The notes under the pieces are model-generated. The model saw only the letters and a program-made list of their open reading frames with translations. It was not told the DNA's origin and searched no databases. Below, one piece after another: positions 53,913 to 64,000 of a DNA stretch of 64,000 nt. The stretch comes from Piliocolobus tephrosceles. Its lineage: Eukaryota > Chordata > Mammalia > Primates > Cercopithecidae. The stretch's first letter is position 1. The number at the start of each line of letters is the position of its first letter. The stretch is from the NCBI RefSeq assembly GCF_002776525.5, contig NC_045443.1, positions 47,006,896-47,070,895 of the forward strand, read 5' to 3'. The position numbers and the translations under genes are program-made.

Positions 53913-54180
53913 CGGCGCGGGGGGAGGAGGGGGCCGGGCCTGGGAAGATGCTGCGGAGGACGCTGCGGATTTGCAAGCCCTGGAGGAGGCGATCGCGCAC
54001 CGCCCCCTCCCGCCGCTCTCCCCACTGCGCCCCCCACCGCCGCCCTTAGCCCTCCCCCGGGATGAGAGAGCGTCGCGCTGCGGAGCAACCTCAGTGGATG
54101 GATCCGCGGGGGCTGAGCGGGCGGGGGACGCGGGAACTCCGTGACACCGACCAGCTGACGCTGCCCGCGTGAAACCAGAG
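53810..54180 (-). promoter_or_regulatory. FAIM2: CpG-rich promoter and 5' UTR of FAIM2
   Basis: A dense CpG island (many GGGCCGG, GCGCG and CCGCC runs) covers the region immediately upstream of the FAIM2 ATG. No TATA box is seen. The transcription start cannot be fixed from sequence alone; it should lie within this island. Confidence 0.72.
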
Positions 54181-54764
54181 CCGGGTGCCAGGCGCCTCAT
54201 CTCCTGCACCTCTCTGCAGCTCCAGCTGCGCCTCTGCCTTTTCCCCCTCCCTCTTTGGATGCGGCCCTTCTGTCTCCATCTCCACCTCCCCTCTCATCAT
54301 CTATTTCATCATCCACGGTGGAGGGGAAGGTCTGGAAGTCTCGCTTGTGCTACCCGCTGCTAACAGGGCCCCTGGGCCCTGCGCTTCCGTGGGTCTGGGG
54401 CAAGCCAATAGCCACCTCTCCTTGCTCCTATTTCTCGCCTGTGAAATGCACACAGTAGGTCCCTCCCTGCGTTGGTTCACAGAGACATGGGGGTGGGAGG
54501 ACACCTCTTCTGTTTCCTTCAACCCTGCTGGGACATTTCATGGGGTCTTTCTGGAGACACCGCTGGTTCTGTCTCAAAGCCTCTACAACCCCTGCCAGAG
54601 CTCTCTTCCTGCCTCCACGCTTAGCTTCCATCACCCCGTCTCCGTCTTCCCCACTGTTCCCTTCCTCCCATGCCAGAGCTCATTCTCCTCGCTTCCCCAG
54701 ACGTGTCCTTGGGACCCAGCCATCATTAGGCCCCTTTTTCTGTAGCTGCCGCAGTGTCACTGTG

Positions 54765-54920
54765 GGGTTTGCAATCTCAAGAGCTGGGATCAAGTCCCAG
54801 TTTAGTCACCCACTGGCCACATGGCCTTGGCAAGGCCCTTAACCTCTCTGAGCTGCAGCATCTCCTGTGAAAAAGAGGCTTAGAACAGAGCTCTGTCCAT
54901 CCTAGACTGACTGTCAGATG
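54765..54920 (+). repeat. MIR
   Basis: TGGGATCAAGTCCCAGTTTAG, GGCAAGGCCCTTAACCTCTC, then decayed. 54200-54760 shows nothing recognised. Confidence 0.7.
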
Positions 54921-55212
54921 CACAGATTATGGCAGTAAAGGCACATAAAAGACCACGAAGTGCTGAAAGTATGTGAGGTTATTATTAACTGAGGAGTCTC
55001 CTACCAGAATGTCTTGGGTTGCCCCAGAGCGAGGACCCACAGATCTGCCTAAAAGAAGGATCTGAACCTGCTATGATGGGATGAGAAACTAAGACCTGGG
55101 ACAGGTTGGGGGGGTGGGGTGCCACTTACATTCTGCTTCCCTCTCACTGCCCAGGGACCCACCAAAAGACTTTGAGAAAGCAGGGCCCGGGTGGGCAGAC
55201 AAATTATAAGCC

Positions 55213-55525
55213 TTTTTTATTTTTATTTTTTCTGAGACAGAGTCTTGCTCTGTTGCTCAGGCTGGAGTGCAGCCGCACAATCTCAGCTCACTGCAACCTC
55301 TGTCTTCTGGGTTCAAGTGATTCTCCTGCCTCAGCCTCCCGAGCAGCTAGGATTACAGGTATGCACCACCACGCCCGGCTAATTTTTGTATTTTTAGTAG
55401 AGACAGGGTTTTACCATGTGAAATGCACTGGACCAGGCTGGTCTCCAACTCCTGACCTCAAGTGATCCGCCCACCTCAGCCTCCCAAAGGGCTGGGATTA
55501 CAGGCATGAGCCACTACGCCTGGCC
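55213..55525 (-). mobile_element. Alu
   Basis: Full-length, with a small insertion (GAAATGCACTGGA) near 55420. Confidence 0.9.
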
Positions 55526-56124
55526 TAATTATCAAAGTCTTTATCCCATCCCTTTTTGCCCTTTGTCCCCCACTCCATAACCACCAATTTTGTACAAACA
55601 CACTTAAGCCTGGGCCTCCATGTCCAGAGGCTCTCTCAACTCTGCAAACCTGAGCTCTTCTTCTAGCAAGCTATGCCCTGGTCCCCAGCACTGCTCCTGG
55701 AGCTCTGGCCAGCTGGTCCAGGTTCTGGCCTTCCTTCCCTCTCTGCCTCTGCATCCTGGAAGTGTTTTCCTTCTCCTGCTTGACAGCTTGAATACCACCT
55801 CCTCCAGGAAGCCTCCTTCCCGCCAGTTGGAGTTAGATGCTCCTCTTCTGTAGTTCCCTAGCCTGTCATGTGGCGCTGTGAAGTTTCTTTGACTGACTCC
55901 CTGTTACACTCTAAGCTCCTGTAGCAGTTTTGGTGTGAGTTGGACTGAATGCAGTGCCAGGTGTGTGGAATGCACTCCATCAATTGTAGCTATTAATATT
56001 TCCCAGACGTGGCACTACGCAGAGCCTGACTTTCATCAGCCTCAGCACTTTCATGTTTGTGAATCCCTCCTATTCCTTCTCTCGTGTTCACTCTGCTCCA
56101 GTCACACAGGCGTCTTGGCCATTC

Positions 56125-56300
56125 CTTAGACTGGGCTAAGCATGCCCTTAGCTGAGGGCCTTTGCACTGGCTGTGTCTTGTTTGGAAATTCTACAGATCA
56201 GTGCGTGGTTCCCTCCCTCACTAACTTCACTACTCTGCTCAGACATCGTCTCAGGGGTGGTCTTCCTGATCTTATACAAAGTAGCAATGCCACCCACATA
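56125..56300 (-). repeat. L2 fragment
   Basis: GAGGGCCTTTGCACTGGCTGT, TGCTCAGACATCGTCTCAGG and GGTCTTCCTGATCTTATAC. 55530-56120 shows nothing recognised. Confidence 0.65.
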
Positions 56301-56661
56301 CCCCCATCCAGTACATTGGACAGTACCTTTTTTCTGATTAAGCTTTATGTTTTCTGTGTCAATTGTCACCTCTGACATGTTTTTTGTTTGTTGGTTTGTT
56401 TGTTTAGTTCTCTCTCTCTCTCTCCCATGAGAATGTCAGCTACAGAAGAGGAGGAGTTTTGGGGTGTTGTGTCATTGCCCTATACTTGTGGGTTAAAATA
56501 GTGCCTGACATGGATGTAGTGGGTTGATAAGTATTTGGTTGAGTAAAGTACAGCATTATACAAAATCCTTATATTCCTCAGACATGTTGACATTGTCAGT
56601 GCTATGATGTTTCTCAGATGTTGGACTCTACTACCTTGATATTGCTTATATGTCCCCCCAA

Positions 56662-56800
56662 CTTTTTTTTTGGAGACAGGGTCTCTCTCTGTTGCCTAAG
56701 CTGGAGTGCAGTAGTATGATCATGGCTTATTACAGTCTGAATTTCTGGGCTCAAGCATCTTCCTGCCTCAGCCTCCCAAGTAACTAGGGTATATGTTCCC
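56662..56800 (-). mobile_element. Truncated old Alu
   Basis: Right monomer only, ending after CCCAAGTAACTAGGG. Confidence 0.8.
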
Positions 56801-56833
56801 ATGAGGTGGTCTTTGGACATTACTAAAAAAAAA

Positions 56834-57124
56834 TTTTTGTTTTGAGGTGTAGTTTTGCTCTTGTTGCCCAGGCTGGTGTGCAGTGGCACAGTCTCAGCTC
56901 ACTGCAACCTCCGCCTCCCAGGTTCAAGCGATTCTCCTGCCTCAGCTTCCTGAGTAGCTGGGACTAAGGCGCACGCCACCACTCCTGGCTACTTTTTGTA
57001 TTTTTGGTAGAGACAGAGCTTCACCACATTGACCATTCTGGTCTTGAACTCCTGAACTCAGGTGATCTGCCCGCCTCAGCCTCCCAAAGTGCTGGGATTA
57101 TAGGCATGAGCCACCGTGCCCAGC
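56834..57124 (-). mobile_element. Alu
   Basis: Full-length, with near-identical target copies ACATTACTAAA (56817) and ACATTACTCAA (57127). Confidence 0.9.
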
Positions 57125-57558
57125 CAACATTACTCAAATATTAAACATTCGTGTAACATTCCTCTGGGATCTGGTGATAGTTAGGTGTGGTAGTTGAAAG
57201 CCCAGGCTACAGAGTCAAGCCGCTGTGCTCCAGATCCTGGCTCCTCTATCTAAAGCTGTATGAGAGTTTGTGAGAGATGAGTTGTGAGAGTGGAGAGAAT
57301 GACGAGAGGTAGGATTTGCAAGGCACTTAGAACAGAGCCAGGCATCTAACACGTGCTCTATGCATGTTTGATGGCCATAAGCACACAGTAAGCTCTTGGT
57401 GTTAGCTATTAGTGTTAGCCTTAAATGTTCCACAAATATTGTTTAATGAAGTAATTTCCACCACATAAGGCAGCTCAGTTCCACAGTTACTCATTTGTTC
57501 ATTCATGTGTCATGTCTGTCATCTCTGTCCCTGTTGACACATTTGGTAGAAGCCATTC

Positions 57559-57844
57559 TTTTTGAGGTGAACTCTCACTCTGTCACCCAGGCTGGAGTGC
57601 AGTGGTACGATCTCCGCTGACTGCAACCTCTGTCTCCTGGGTTCAAGCGATTCTCCTGTCTCAGCGTCCCAAGTTGCTGAGATTACAGGCACCCACCACC
57701 ACACCCAGCTAATTTTTGTATTTTTAGTAGAGACGGGGTTTCACCATCTTTGCCAGGCTAATCTCGAACTCCTGACCTCAGGTGATCCACCTGCCTCGGC
57801 CTCCCAAAGTGCTGGGATTACAGGCGTGAGCCACCGCACCCGGT
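57559..57844 (-). mobile_element. Alu
   Basis: Full-length Alu body with little T tail left. 57130-57550 and 57850-58015 hold only MIR-like scraps. Confidence 0.9.
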
Positions 57845-58019
57845 CTAATTTTTCTATTGTTAATAGACACAAGGTTTTGCCTTATTTGCCATGCTGGTCA
57901 TTATATTGTTTTCTTAAATCAGAAAGGAAGAAGATTTCATCTGTGAACATGTGGGAGGGATGGAGAGAAGAAGAGATTGAAGGTGCAGGGGTAGGTGGAA
58001 CTTTAATGATGGCTCTTGT

Positions 58020-58190
58020 GGAGGGTCAGAGCCCAGCTCTAGAGCAGGCTGCTTGGGTCCCAATCCTGGCCCTGCACAAGATGCTTGACTTCTCTGTGCC
58101 TCAGTTTCCTCATCTGTAAACTGAAGGTTGTGAGAATGAGGAGAGCTAGGATTTGTAAGGCACTAAGAACAGAGCCAGCCATCTAACTCA
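58020..58190 (+). repeat. MIR fragment
   Basis: GGCTGCTTGGGTCCCAATCCTGG, GCCTCAGTTTCCTCATCTGT and GGTTGTGAGAATGAG. Confidence 0.75.
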
Positions 58191-58389
58191 TGCTCTATGC
58201 ATGTTTGATCACTAGAAAATAAGACAAGTGATCCAGGGGCAGAAAAGATGGAAAAAAGGGACAGCATGGGACAGGACTGACAGAACTTGGGAAGAGAGTA
58301 GAGGTGAGAGAAAGACAGAAGGGACATCAGAAAGGGCAAAGGTGTGAAGACTGAGTCCCTGGGAGAAAGGTCCCATTATGAAAAGGGAA

Positions 58390-58510
58390 AGGAGCTGAGG
58401 TGCTCGGGGGTCAGGTTGAGTTTGAGGGCCTGTAGGACATCCAGGTCGAAATGTCCTGTAGGCAGTCAGCCAGAGGTTCCTGGTGCCCAGGAGAGAGGTC
58501 TGGGCAAGGC
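58390..58510 (+). repeat. L2 fragment
   Basis: GGTCAGGTTGAGTTTGAGG, CATCCAGGTCGAAATGTCCTG, GGAGAGAGGTCTGGGCAAGG. 58520-60280 shows nothing recognised. Confidence 0.65.
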
Positions 58511-60289
58511 CTCCTCCCTGTGCAGCCCCAGGAGGCACCATGTGCTGTGTTCAGGGGGAGGACCACATCCCTTCCCACCCTGGTGCCCAGCCCTGGCTGG
58601 GCACCACGCTGGGCTGGTGGTGGAGGTTTGGGACTCCTTAGCTCATTAGCAGGTGGACAGTGGCTGAACCCTGGAGTGAGTGAGCCCCCCACTGCAGAGT
58701 GAGGCCAAGGAAAGAAGAAGGGGATGAGTGGATCCCAGGCAGCAGCTGGGGCGGGAGAAGATGGAAGAAAGTTCTGTCCTCCCTGTATAATCCCCCTGCC
58801 ATCTTCATCACAAGGCTGCTGTGAGTGTGGAGAGGCAAAGACCAGCTGGGAATATTGTCAGGGCTGCTCTGGCGGGGAGCGAAGATCTGGCTGCAGGCTT
58901 TGCCTCTCTCATCCTTCCAGGCCCATGCTATGGCAGGCCCTCCCACTCCACACTCTGCTCTTGTTGCCTGCTCTGTCTGGGGCAAGTGTGGGTTGGCGGC
59001 GGGGAGGGGCAAATGTGTGGACGGAGGCAACTTCTCATTTTACAGACGTGGAAGCACAAGGCCAAAGAGATTGAGTGACTAGCAAGGTTACATGACACGC
59101 TGGGACCAAGGCTGGTGCGAAGAATGCATTTGGCCCCGTGTAGGCACAATCAGCTCGAGGGTTTCAGCGACAGCACTGAGGTTGGAAGTTGGGAGGAGCT
59201 GGGAGGGCCTCAGATCTCTTAGGTGGGTAGAATCAGAGCTATCTAGGCACCTCTCCCCAGATCCTCACCAATACCCCCTCACACACAGACCCACACACCC
59301 AGCCTGGACCACTCTCTGCCTCCCCAGAGTGTAGGTAAAGAGAGAACCTGTGCTTTTGAGGCCAGTGATGGGGGTGCAGAGGCAGGGGCTAGACAGGGCC
59401 CAGCTCACCCACAGCAAGAAGGTTCTCAGGGTGGGACACAAGAGGCGAATGGGCCAGGCCAGCTCAGGCATCAGGCTGCTTGCTCCCTTCTGAGTATAGC
59501 TGGGCCTCAGCTGCGGCAGCCCTCCACACACTTTAAAGCCTGCCATCACCCTGCAGGCTCCTGGCTCCTACCCTTCTCACTGTTCTTCACAGGGGTTCTT
59601 CCTGTCTCTCTCATCCCCAGCAACCCCACAGCAAAGAACCTGACACTCCTGTGCTGACCAGCCAGAGGCTGGTTGCAAAACCCCTCTCTGCTGCAGTCCC
59701 ATTCCTGCCTCCCAATGCCCCTCACACTGTGCCTCTCCAGATACAGTCTCCAAAATGCAGGACATGAAGCCGAAGCCTCTGGCAGGCATTGACATCCTGA
59801 GTCGCTGTGCTTTCCAGCGGCAGAAATTGCTGGGCCAGGTGTGAAACCACATTTCTGTCCCTCCTCGTCTCTGTCTCGCCTCCCCTGCTCCCCACACCTG
59901 GGCTTTGCTGAGAGTTGGGACTGAGGCTGGAGCAATCCTCACTGAGTGCAAAAGAGCCAGGCTCCAGGCTTGTCATCCCAGCCTCACATTCCAAAACTCT
60001 CAGCCACATCAGCTCACTCCTTAGTAGGCCTGGTACAGGCCCTCTGCACATTAGAATAACACACAAAAAATCAAGTTTTCAGGAAACTAGTGTTCTAGGC
60101 CAGGCTTAGCCCCTCCCTTGCAGCAGGCCCTCGAAAAGTCATTTATTTCCCCAGGGTCTCACAGGTTCTGTTGCCATCGCATGTGTCGCTGTGTGCATAC
60201 ATTTCCGTTTCTCTACCAGATGGAAAGTGCCTTAAATATATGGATTGTGTATCTCAAGCCTTCCTGCTCCATCTCTTGACCTGGTAGAG

Positions 60290-60420
60290 TCCAGTATTGA
60301 AGAATACAGGGTTTGGGGTCAGATCAATCTGGGTGCCAATTCTGACTCTCCCGGTTACTAGATGATACACCTTAGGTAAATCTGAGCCTCAGTTTCCTCA
60401 TCTATACAATGGATACCCAT
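60290..60420 (+). repeat. MIR
   Basis: GGGTTTGGGGTCAGATCAATC and CTGAGCCTCAGTTTCCTCATC. Confidence 0.8.
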
Positions 60421-60429
60421 TAACTGATT

Positions 60430-61250
60430 TACTTATTCACACAATATTTATGAGGGCCAGCTCCATGTCAAGCACTGATATGTGTACAACAGTGATCACA
60501 ACAGACACAAATCCCAGCCCTGTGGGGTTACTTCTTAGTGGAGACAATTGGTGCCTGACCCAGAGAGTGACTGTGAAAACTCAGTGAGATGACATTTGGA
60601 CAGGGCTCGTATTGTGAACATCCATTCTGAACCACAGAACCATTTGCTGAGAATTTACCGTGTGCCAGCACCATGCTAGGTGCTAGGGAGACAAAGACGT
60701 GGAACTCTCCTCCACACCCTCGAGGAACTTACAGTCGAATGCACCTACTGAATGTCAAATGGCACATCCTCATCATTGTTCAGAAGCTTATAACCAGCAC
60801 CAACTTGTATTACATGCAACAAAGAACCATAACATTCTAGAATGTCAGGTACAACAGAGACAGCTTTTGTCCCCCAATATCCTTCAGACAAAGCCATACA
60901 TGATTGAAGGTTATCAGCACTGTGCTTTTGGAGGATTCAGAAGAAGGAGAAGTTATATCTGATTGGGAGATCCAAAAGGATTGGCCTAAAGGAGAGGTGG
61001 CTTTTGAACTGCATCTTAAAGAAAAGGGTAGGTTTCGACAGACAAGAGACAGTGGTGTTGGGGGAGGAGAAGGAGGCCCTGCAGGGGACCAGAACAGCAT
61101 GCAAATGAAGGCATGGAGGAAGAAAAACGTGAGGTACCAACTTGGAGCTGAATCCTGGGAGGAAGGTGGCCTAGCCCAGAGGGAGGCTGGAGGCTGATCC
61201 AGGCAAAGCAGCTGTATTCACAGGGACAGGAGGCAACTGCCAAAGAGGTG
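60430..61250 (+). repeat. L2 remnants
   Basis: TTATTCACACAATATTTATG, TGTGCCAGCACCATGCTAGG, AGGAACTTACAGTCGAATG, and farther along GAGGTGGCTTTTGAACTGCA. Probably two L2 copies. Confidence 0.6.
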
Positions 61251-61744
61251 AGGTTTGAGGGACCCCCTTCCCAGCTGTCTACCCTTGGCCGAGACTATAA
61301 CGGGCTCAATATTCCACCACTAAAAATTCATTTCCTTGGCTAAGCCTCTGGTAGGATACAGACCATTCCCAGAGGAATAACATGAAAGGATGGGTCTGGG
61401 CCAAGGAGGGAGTGATGGGGAAAAGACACTTGGGAACAGTGGAGAGCCAGGCAGGGCCAGGGGCCAGAGCCCTTGACATGCCAGGCCTCTTGCTTGACCC
61501 CAGCTGTCCAGGCTATCCATACTGATGGAGCACTGCTCGGCTGTGGGAGGCAGGACTGGGTCACTGGGAAGGGGTGGGCAGGTGTCGGTGCTGTGTCCAT
61601 GAACTCCCCTTGCCTGGCCAGGGCTCCTCAGCCCTGCCTGCTGCGCCTGTTGGAGGTGGGCAGGGCCACGTCCATACAGCAATGTCATTTTTCAGTGCAG
61701 TTTGGCCTGGCAGCAGTGTGGGTCACTCTTTGTGTGCTTGGGTG

Positions 61745-62570
61745 GGGACCAGAATTCATTTATTCAACAAAGTGTTTCCAGCCCAGCCTGAGAGTCATGC
61801 AGTGAGCTAGGAGAGCAGAAGCAAGCAAGAGATCCCCTCCCCACCCTCCAGGAGCTCACGTTCTAGAGGGGGAAGCAGGTCTTAAGTAAATAGCCACATG
61901 CTGGAATGCAGAATCCCACATGGTGAGTCCCTCAAAGCAAAAGCCCAAGCTGCCTTGTGGAAGAATAACAGAGCAGTAATGTAGATGGGTGGAGAAGCGC
62001 GTCCGGGGGAGGCCTCCAGGAGCCCTGAATGATGAGGTGGAGTTGGTGAGAGGACGAGTGTTCTAAACAGAGGGAACCCCTGTGCAAAGGCTGTGAGATG
62101 GGGAAGTACGTGGGGCATCAGGCAGATCATGCCAGCCTTGTGGACAGGGGAGGGCTTTGGGAAGTCACAGAGTAAGGGAGGTTGAAGGGGTGGGCACGCA
62201 CTCTGATTGGCCATTTAATTAATTTATTTATTTTTATTTATTTATTTTGAGACAGCCTCACTCTGTCGCCCATGCTGGAGCTGGAGTGCAGTGGTACGAT
62301 CTCAGCTCGGTGCAACCTCCGCCTCCTGGGTTCAAGCGATTCTTGTGCCTCATCCTCCCGAGTACCTAGGATTACAGGCATTCACCGCCATGCCCAGCTA
62401 ATTTTTGTATTTTTAGTAAAGACAGAGTTTCACCATGTTGCCCAGGCTGGTCTCGAACTCCTGACCTTAAGTGATCCACCTGCCTCAGCCTCCCAAAGTG
62501 CTGAGATTACCGGTGTGAGCCACCATGTCCAGCCCAGATTGGCCATTTTAGAATCCCCCCTGGCTGCAGG
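61745..62570 (+). repeat. L2, split by an Alu
   Basis: ATTCATTTATTCAACAAAGTG, GGAGCTCACGTTCTAGAGGG, GGAACCCCTGTGCAAAGGC; resumes after the Alu with CCCCTGGCTGCAGGACAGAG. GATTGGCCATTT is duplicated at the Alu junctions. Confidence 0.7.
62220..62535 (-). mobile_element. Alu with TTTA-rich tail
   Basis: Body from GAGACAGCCTCACTC (about 62250) to GTCCAGCCC, with a TTTA microsatellite tail. Confidence 0.9.
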
Positions 62571-62859
62571 ACAGAGAAGAGACACGAGGAAGCTACCGCT
62601 GCCATTGTGGGAGAGGTGACGGTGGCCTGGGCTTGCGCTGGGCAGTGAAGGTGGAGAAAATTCACAGATTCAGGGGCTATTTAAGGGGGGATCTGGTGAA
62701 GGGCTGCGTGGCGGTAGAAGGTGAGAGAGAGGGAGGGGTTTCCAGCTTGAGCGGACATGAGGAAGACAGAGGAGGGTCCAGCCCATTCCTGGAGGGTTGC
62801 CATTGCTAGTGAGTGGCCTTGGCTCCTTCCCAAGCCCTTTCACTCTTGTTTGACTGGGC

Positions 62860-63110
62860 TGGTAATGATAAGAATTGCTGACATTTATGGAGCACTTAAC
62901 ATGTGCTAGGTCCCAAGCTAAGAATGCTACATGGATTGTTTTGTTTAATCCTCCCAACAGTGGCAGGTCCTCTTTCTCATCTCCATTTTATAGACAGGAA
63001 ACTGGGACTTGGAGAGGTTAAGTAACTTGCCCAAGGTTGCCCACAACTGGCAGGTGATGGGGCCAGCTGCCCAGCCCTGCAGTCCGCCCCCAGAGCCCAG
63101 CTCTCAGCCT
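62860..63110 (-). repeat. MIR
   Basis: CACTTAACATGTGCTAGGTCC, CTCCATTTTATAGACAGGAAA and GGAGAGGTTAAGTAACTTGCC. Confidence 0.9.
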
Positions 63111-63544
63111 CTATGCCGTCCGGCTTCAGGGACTTGGGGTCTCAGCCTGCCAGCGAGGTTAGATGAGGTTAATGGCAGCTCCTTCACTGAGCCGGGAGGC
63201 TCCCTGCACGGTGTGAGGCATGACACGTCCAGGTACTTAACAAGCGCCACATCGCTTCCCTTTCTCCCCAGCCAAAGCTGTTTCACAAGCCAGCAGCCTC
63301 GTAAATATTTCAGCGGTGTCTGTGTAGTCGAGGCTGTGAAGCCTGTCCTCTGCAGCACTTGTGACAGCAAGATCTGGGAGATGTCTCAGGGCCTGTTGCA
63401 AGTGTTTGATCAGTTGCATTTTCAAAAAGACCTTTCCCTGAGCAGCTGACAGTCTCTGGGGTGAGAGAGATTGCAGACTTTTTCTGGAGAGAGGCCAGAG
63501 CATGAGCCGGCCCAGGGGCCCAGTTGGAGCCTTTTGACGGTAGC

Positions 63545-63775
63545 TGCCCTCAGTCATTCAGTCCACAACACAGAGAGAGCCCCTACTGGGTGGCTGACAC
63601 TGTGCCGGGCCCCACCCTCAAGACACTGGAGAAGAGATAGGACAGGCCCAGGTTTAACTCAGTACCAGGCAGGCTGTGGAGTAAAGAAGGACCACAGCAG
63701 AGTAAAGCAATGCAGACCGAGGTCCCAGAAACCCTCAGGAGACTTGGCATTTTAACTGGTCTTTGAAGACTACGT
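63545..63775 (+). repeat. L2 fragment
   Basis: CAGTCATTCAGTCCACAACA, GTGGCTGACACTGTGCCGGG, CAGGAGACTTGGCATTTTAAC. 63115-63540 and 63780-64000 carry no recognised repeat. Confidence 0.6.
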
Positions 63776-64000
63776 AAGGCTTTTAAAAATATATATTAAA
63801 CAAATTAATTTTTCCAGTTATATATGGGCTGAGGCTGGGCCAAGGGTGTGGCTCATTAACCAATCAGAGAGCTAAGAGGTGGGGGGGGTCTGGGAAGCTC
63901 AATGGTCCCACCTGAGTTCCGTCACTTCTGATTTGGGTTGGTAAAGAGCTTGCAGACGCCACACCCTTGCTCTGCTGTCTCCTCCATTCTGAATGCCTTT

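Noticed and set aside
53655..54209. 184-codon minus-strand open frame over the FAIM2 promoter
   Set aside because: Long frames are expected in CpG islands, and this one runs unspliced through the exon 1 donor. Only its overlap with the FAIM2 ATG was kept, as a possible uORF.
54200..64000. Search for an aquaporin or other gene upstream of FAIM2
   Set aside because: No spliced or intact coding sequence was recognised. Open frames here are short, and they match Alu, L2 or GC-rich noise.
1..64000. CRISPR arrays, tRNA or rRNA genes, bacterial operons
   Set aside because: None seen. The window is primate nuclear DNA; tandem direct repeats found are microsatellites or satellite-like tracts.

Overview
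This is a mammalian nuclear genome window, almost certainly from an Old World monkey. Two genes place it in the region syntenic with human chromosome 12q13.12. The first is the 5' exon of BCDIN3D. The second is the complete coding region of FAIM2 (LFG/TMBIM2), whose 12 exons join in frame to exactly 316 codons plus a stop. Both genes run on the minus strand. The protein is FAIM2 beyond doubt, but it differs from the human protein as I remember it at several N-terminal positions. One young Alu (6464-6769) carries the base changes typical of the cercopithecoid AluY lineage. Together these argue against human and for a monkey.

Layout. 1-2812 is the first intron of BCDIN3D, made of old L1 and Alu fragments; its second exon lies outside the window to the left. 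2813-3046 is BCDIN3D coding exon 1, inside a CpG-rich promoter (about 2815-3215). 3220-18430 is intergenic and dominated by repeats: many Alus (one tight head-to-head pair, one nested insertion), two L1 3' ends, MIR and L2 remnants, a processed RPL35A pseudogene with perfect target-site duplications, and a MaLR-type LTR. 18435-22043 is the inferred 3' UTR of FAIM2, with a polyadenylation signal at its end and no Alu. 22044-53776 holds the FAIM2 coding exons. The last intron (15.2 kb) contains a 2-kb alternating purine-pyrimidine satellite-like tract (28905-30950) and a strong unexplained hairpin (27910-27987). 53810-54180 is the CpG-rich FAIM2 promoter and 5' UTR, with an upstream reading frame overlapping the start codon. 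54200-64000 is intergenic sequence upstream of FAIM2, towards where the aquaporin cluster lies in human; only repeats are recognisable.

The two genes share orientation and neighbourhood, but nothing in the sequence suggests joint function. FAIM2 is a seven-pass membrane inhibitor of Fas-induced death, best known in neurons. BCDIN3D is an RNA 5'-monophosphate methyltransferase. I found no undescribed multi-gene system. Nearly all other open frames here are translations of Alu, of the TG-rich tract, or antisense shadows.
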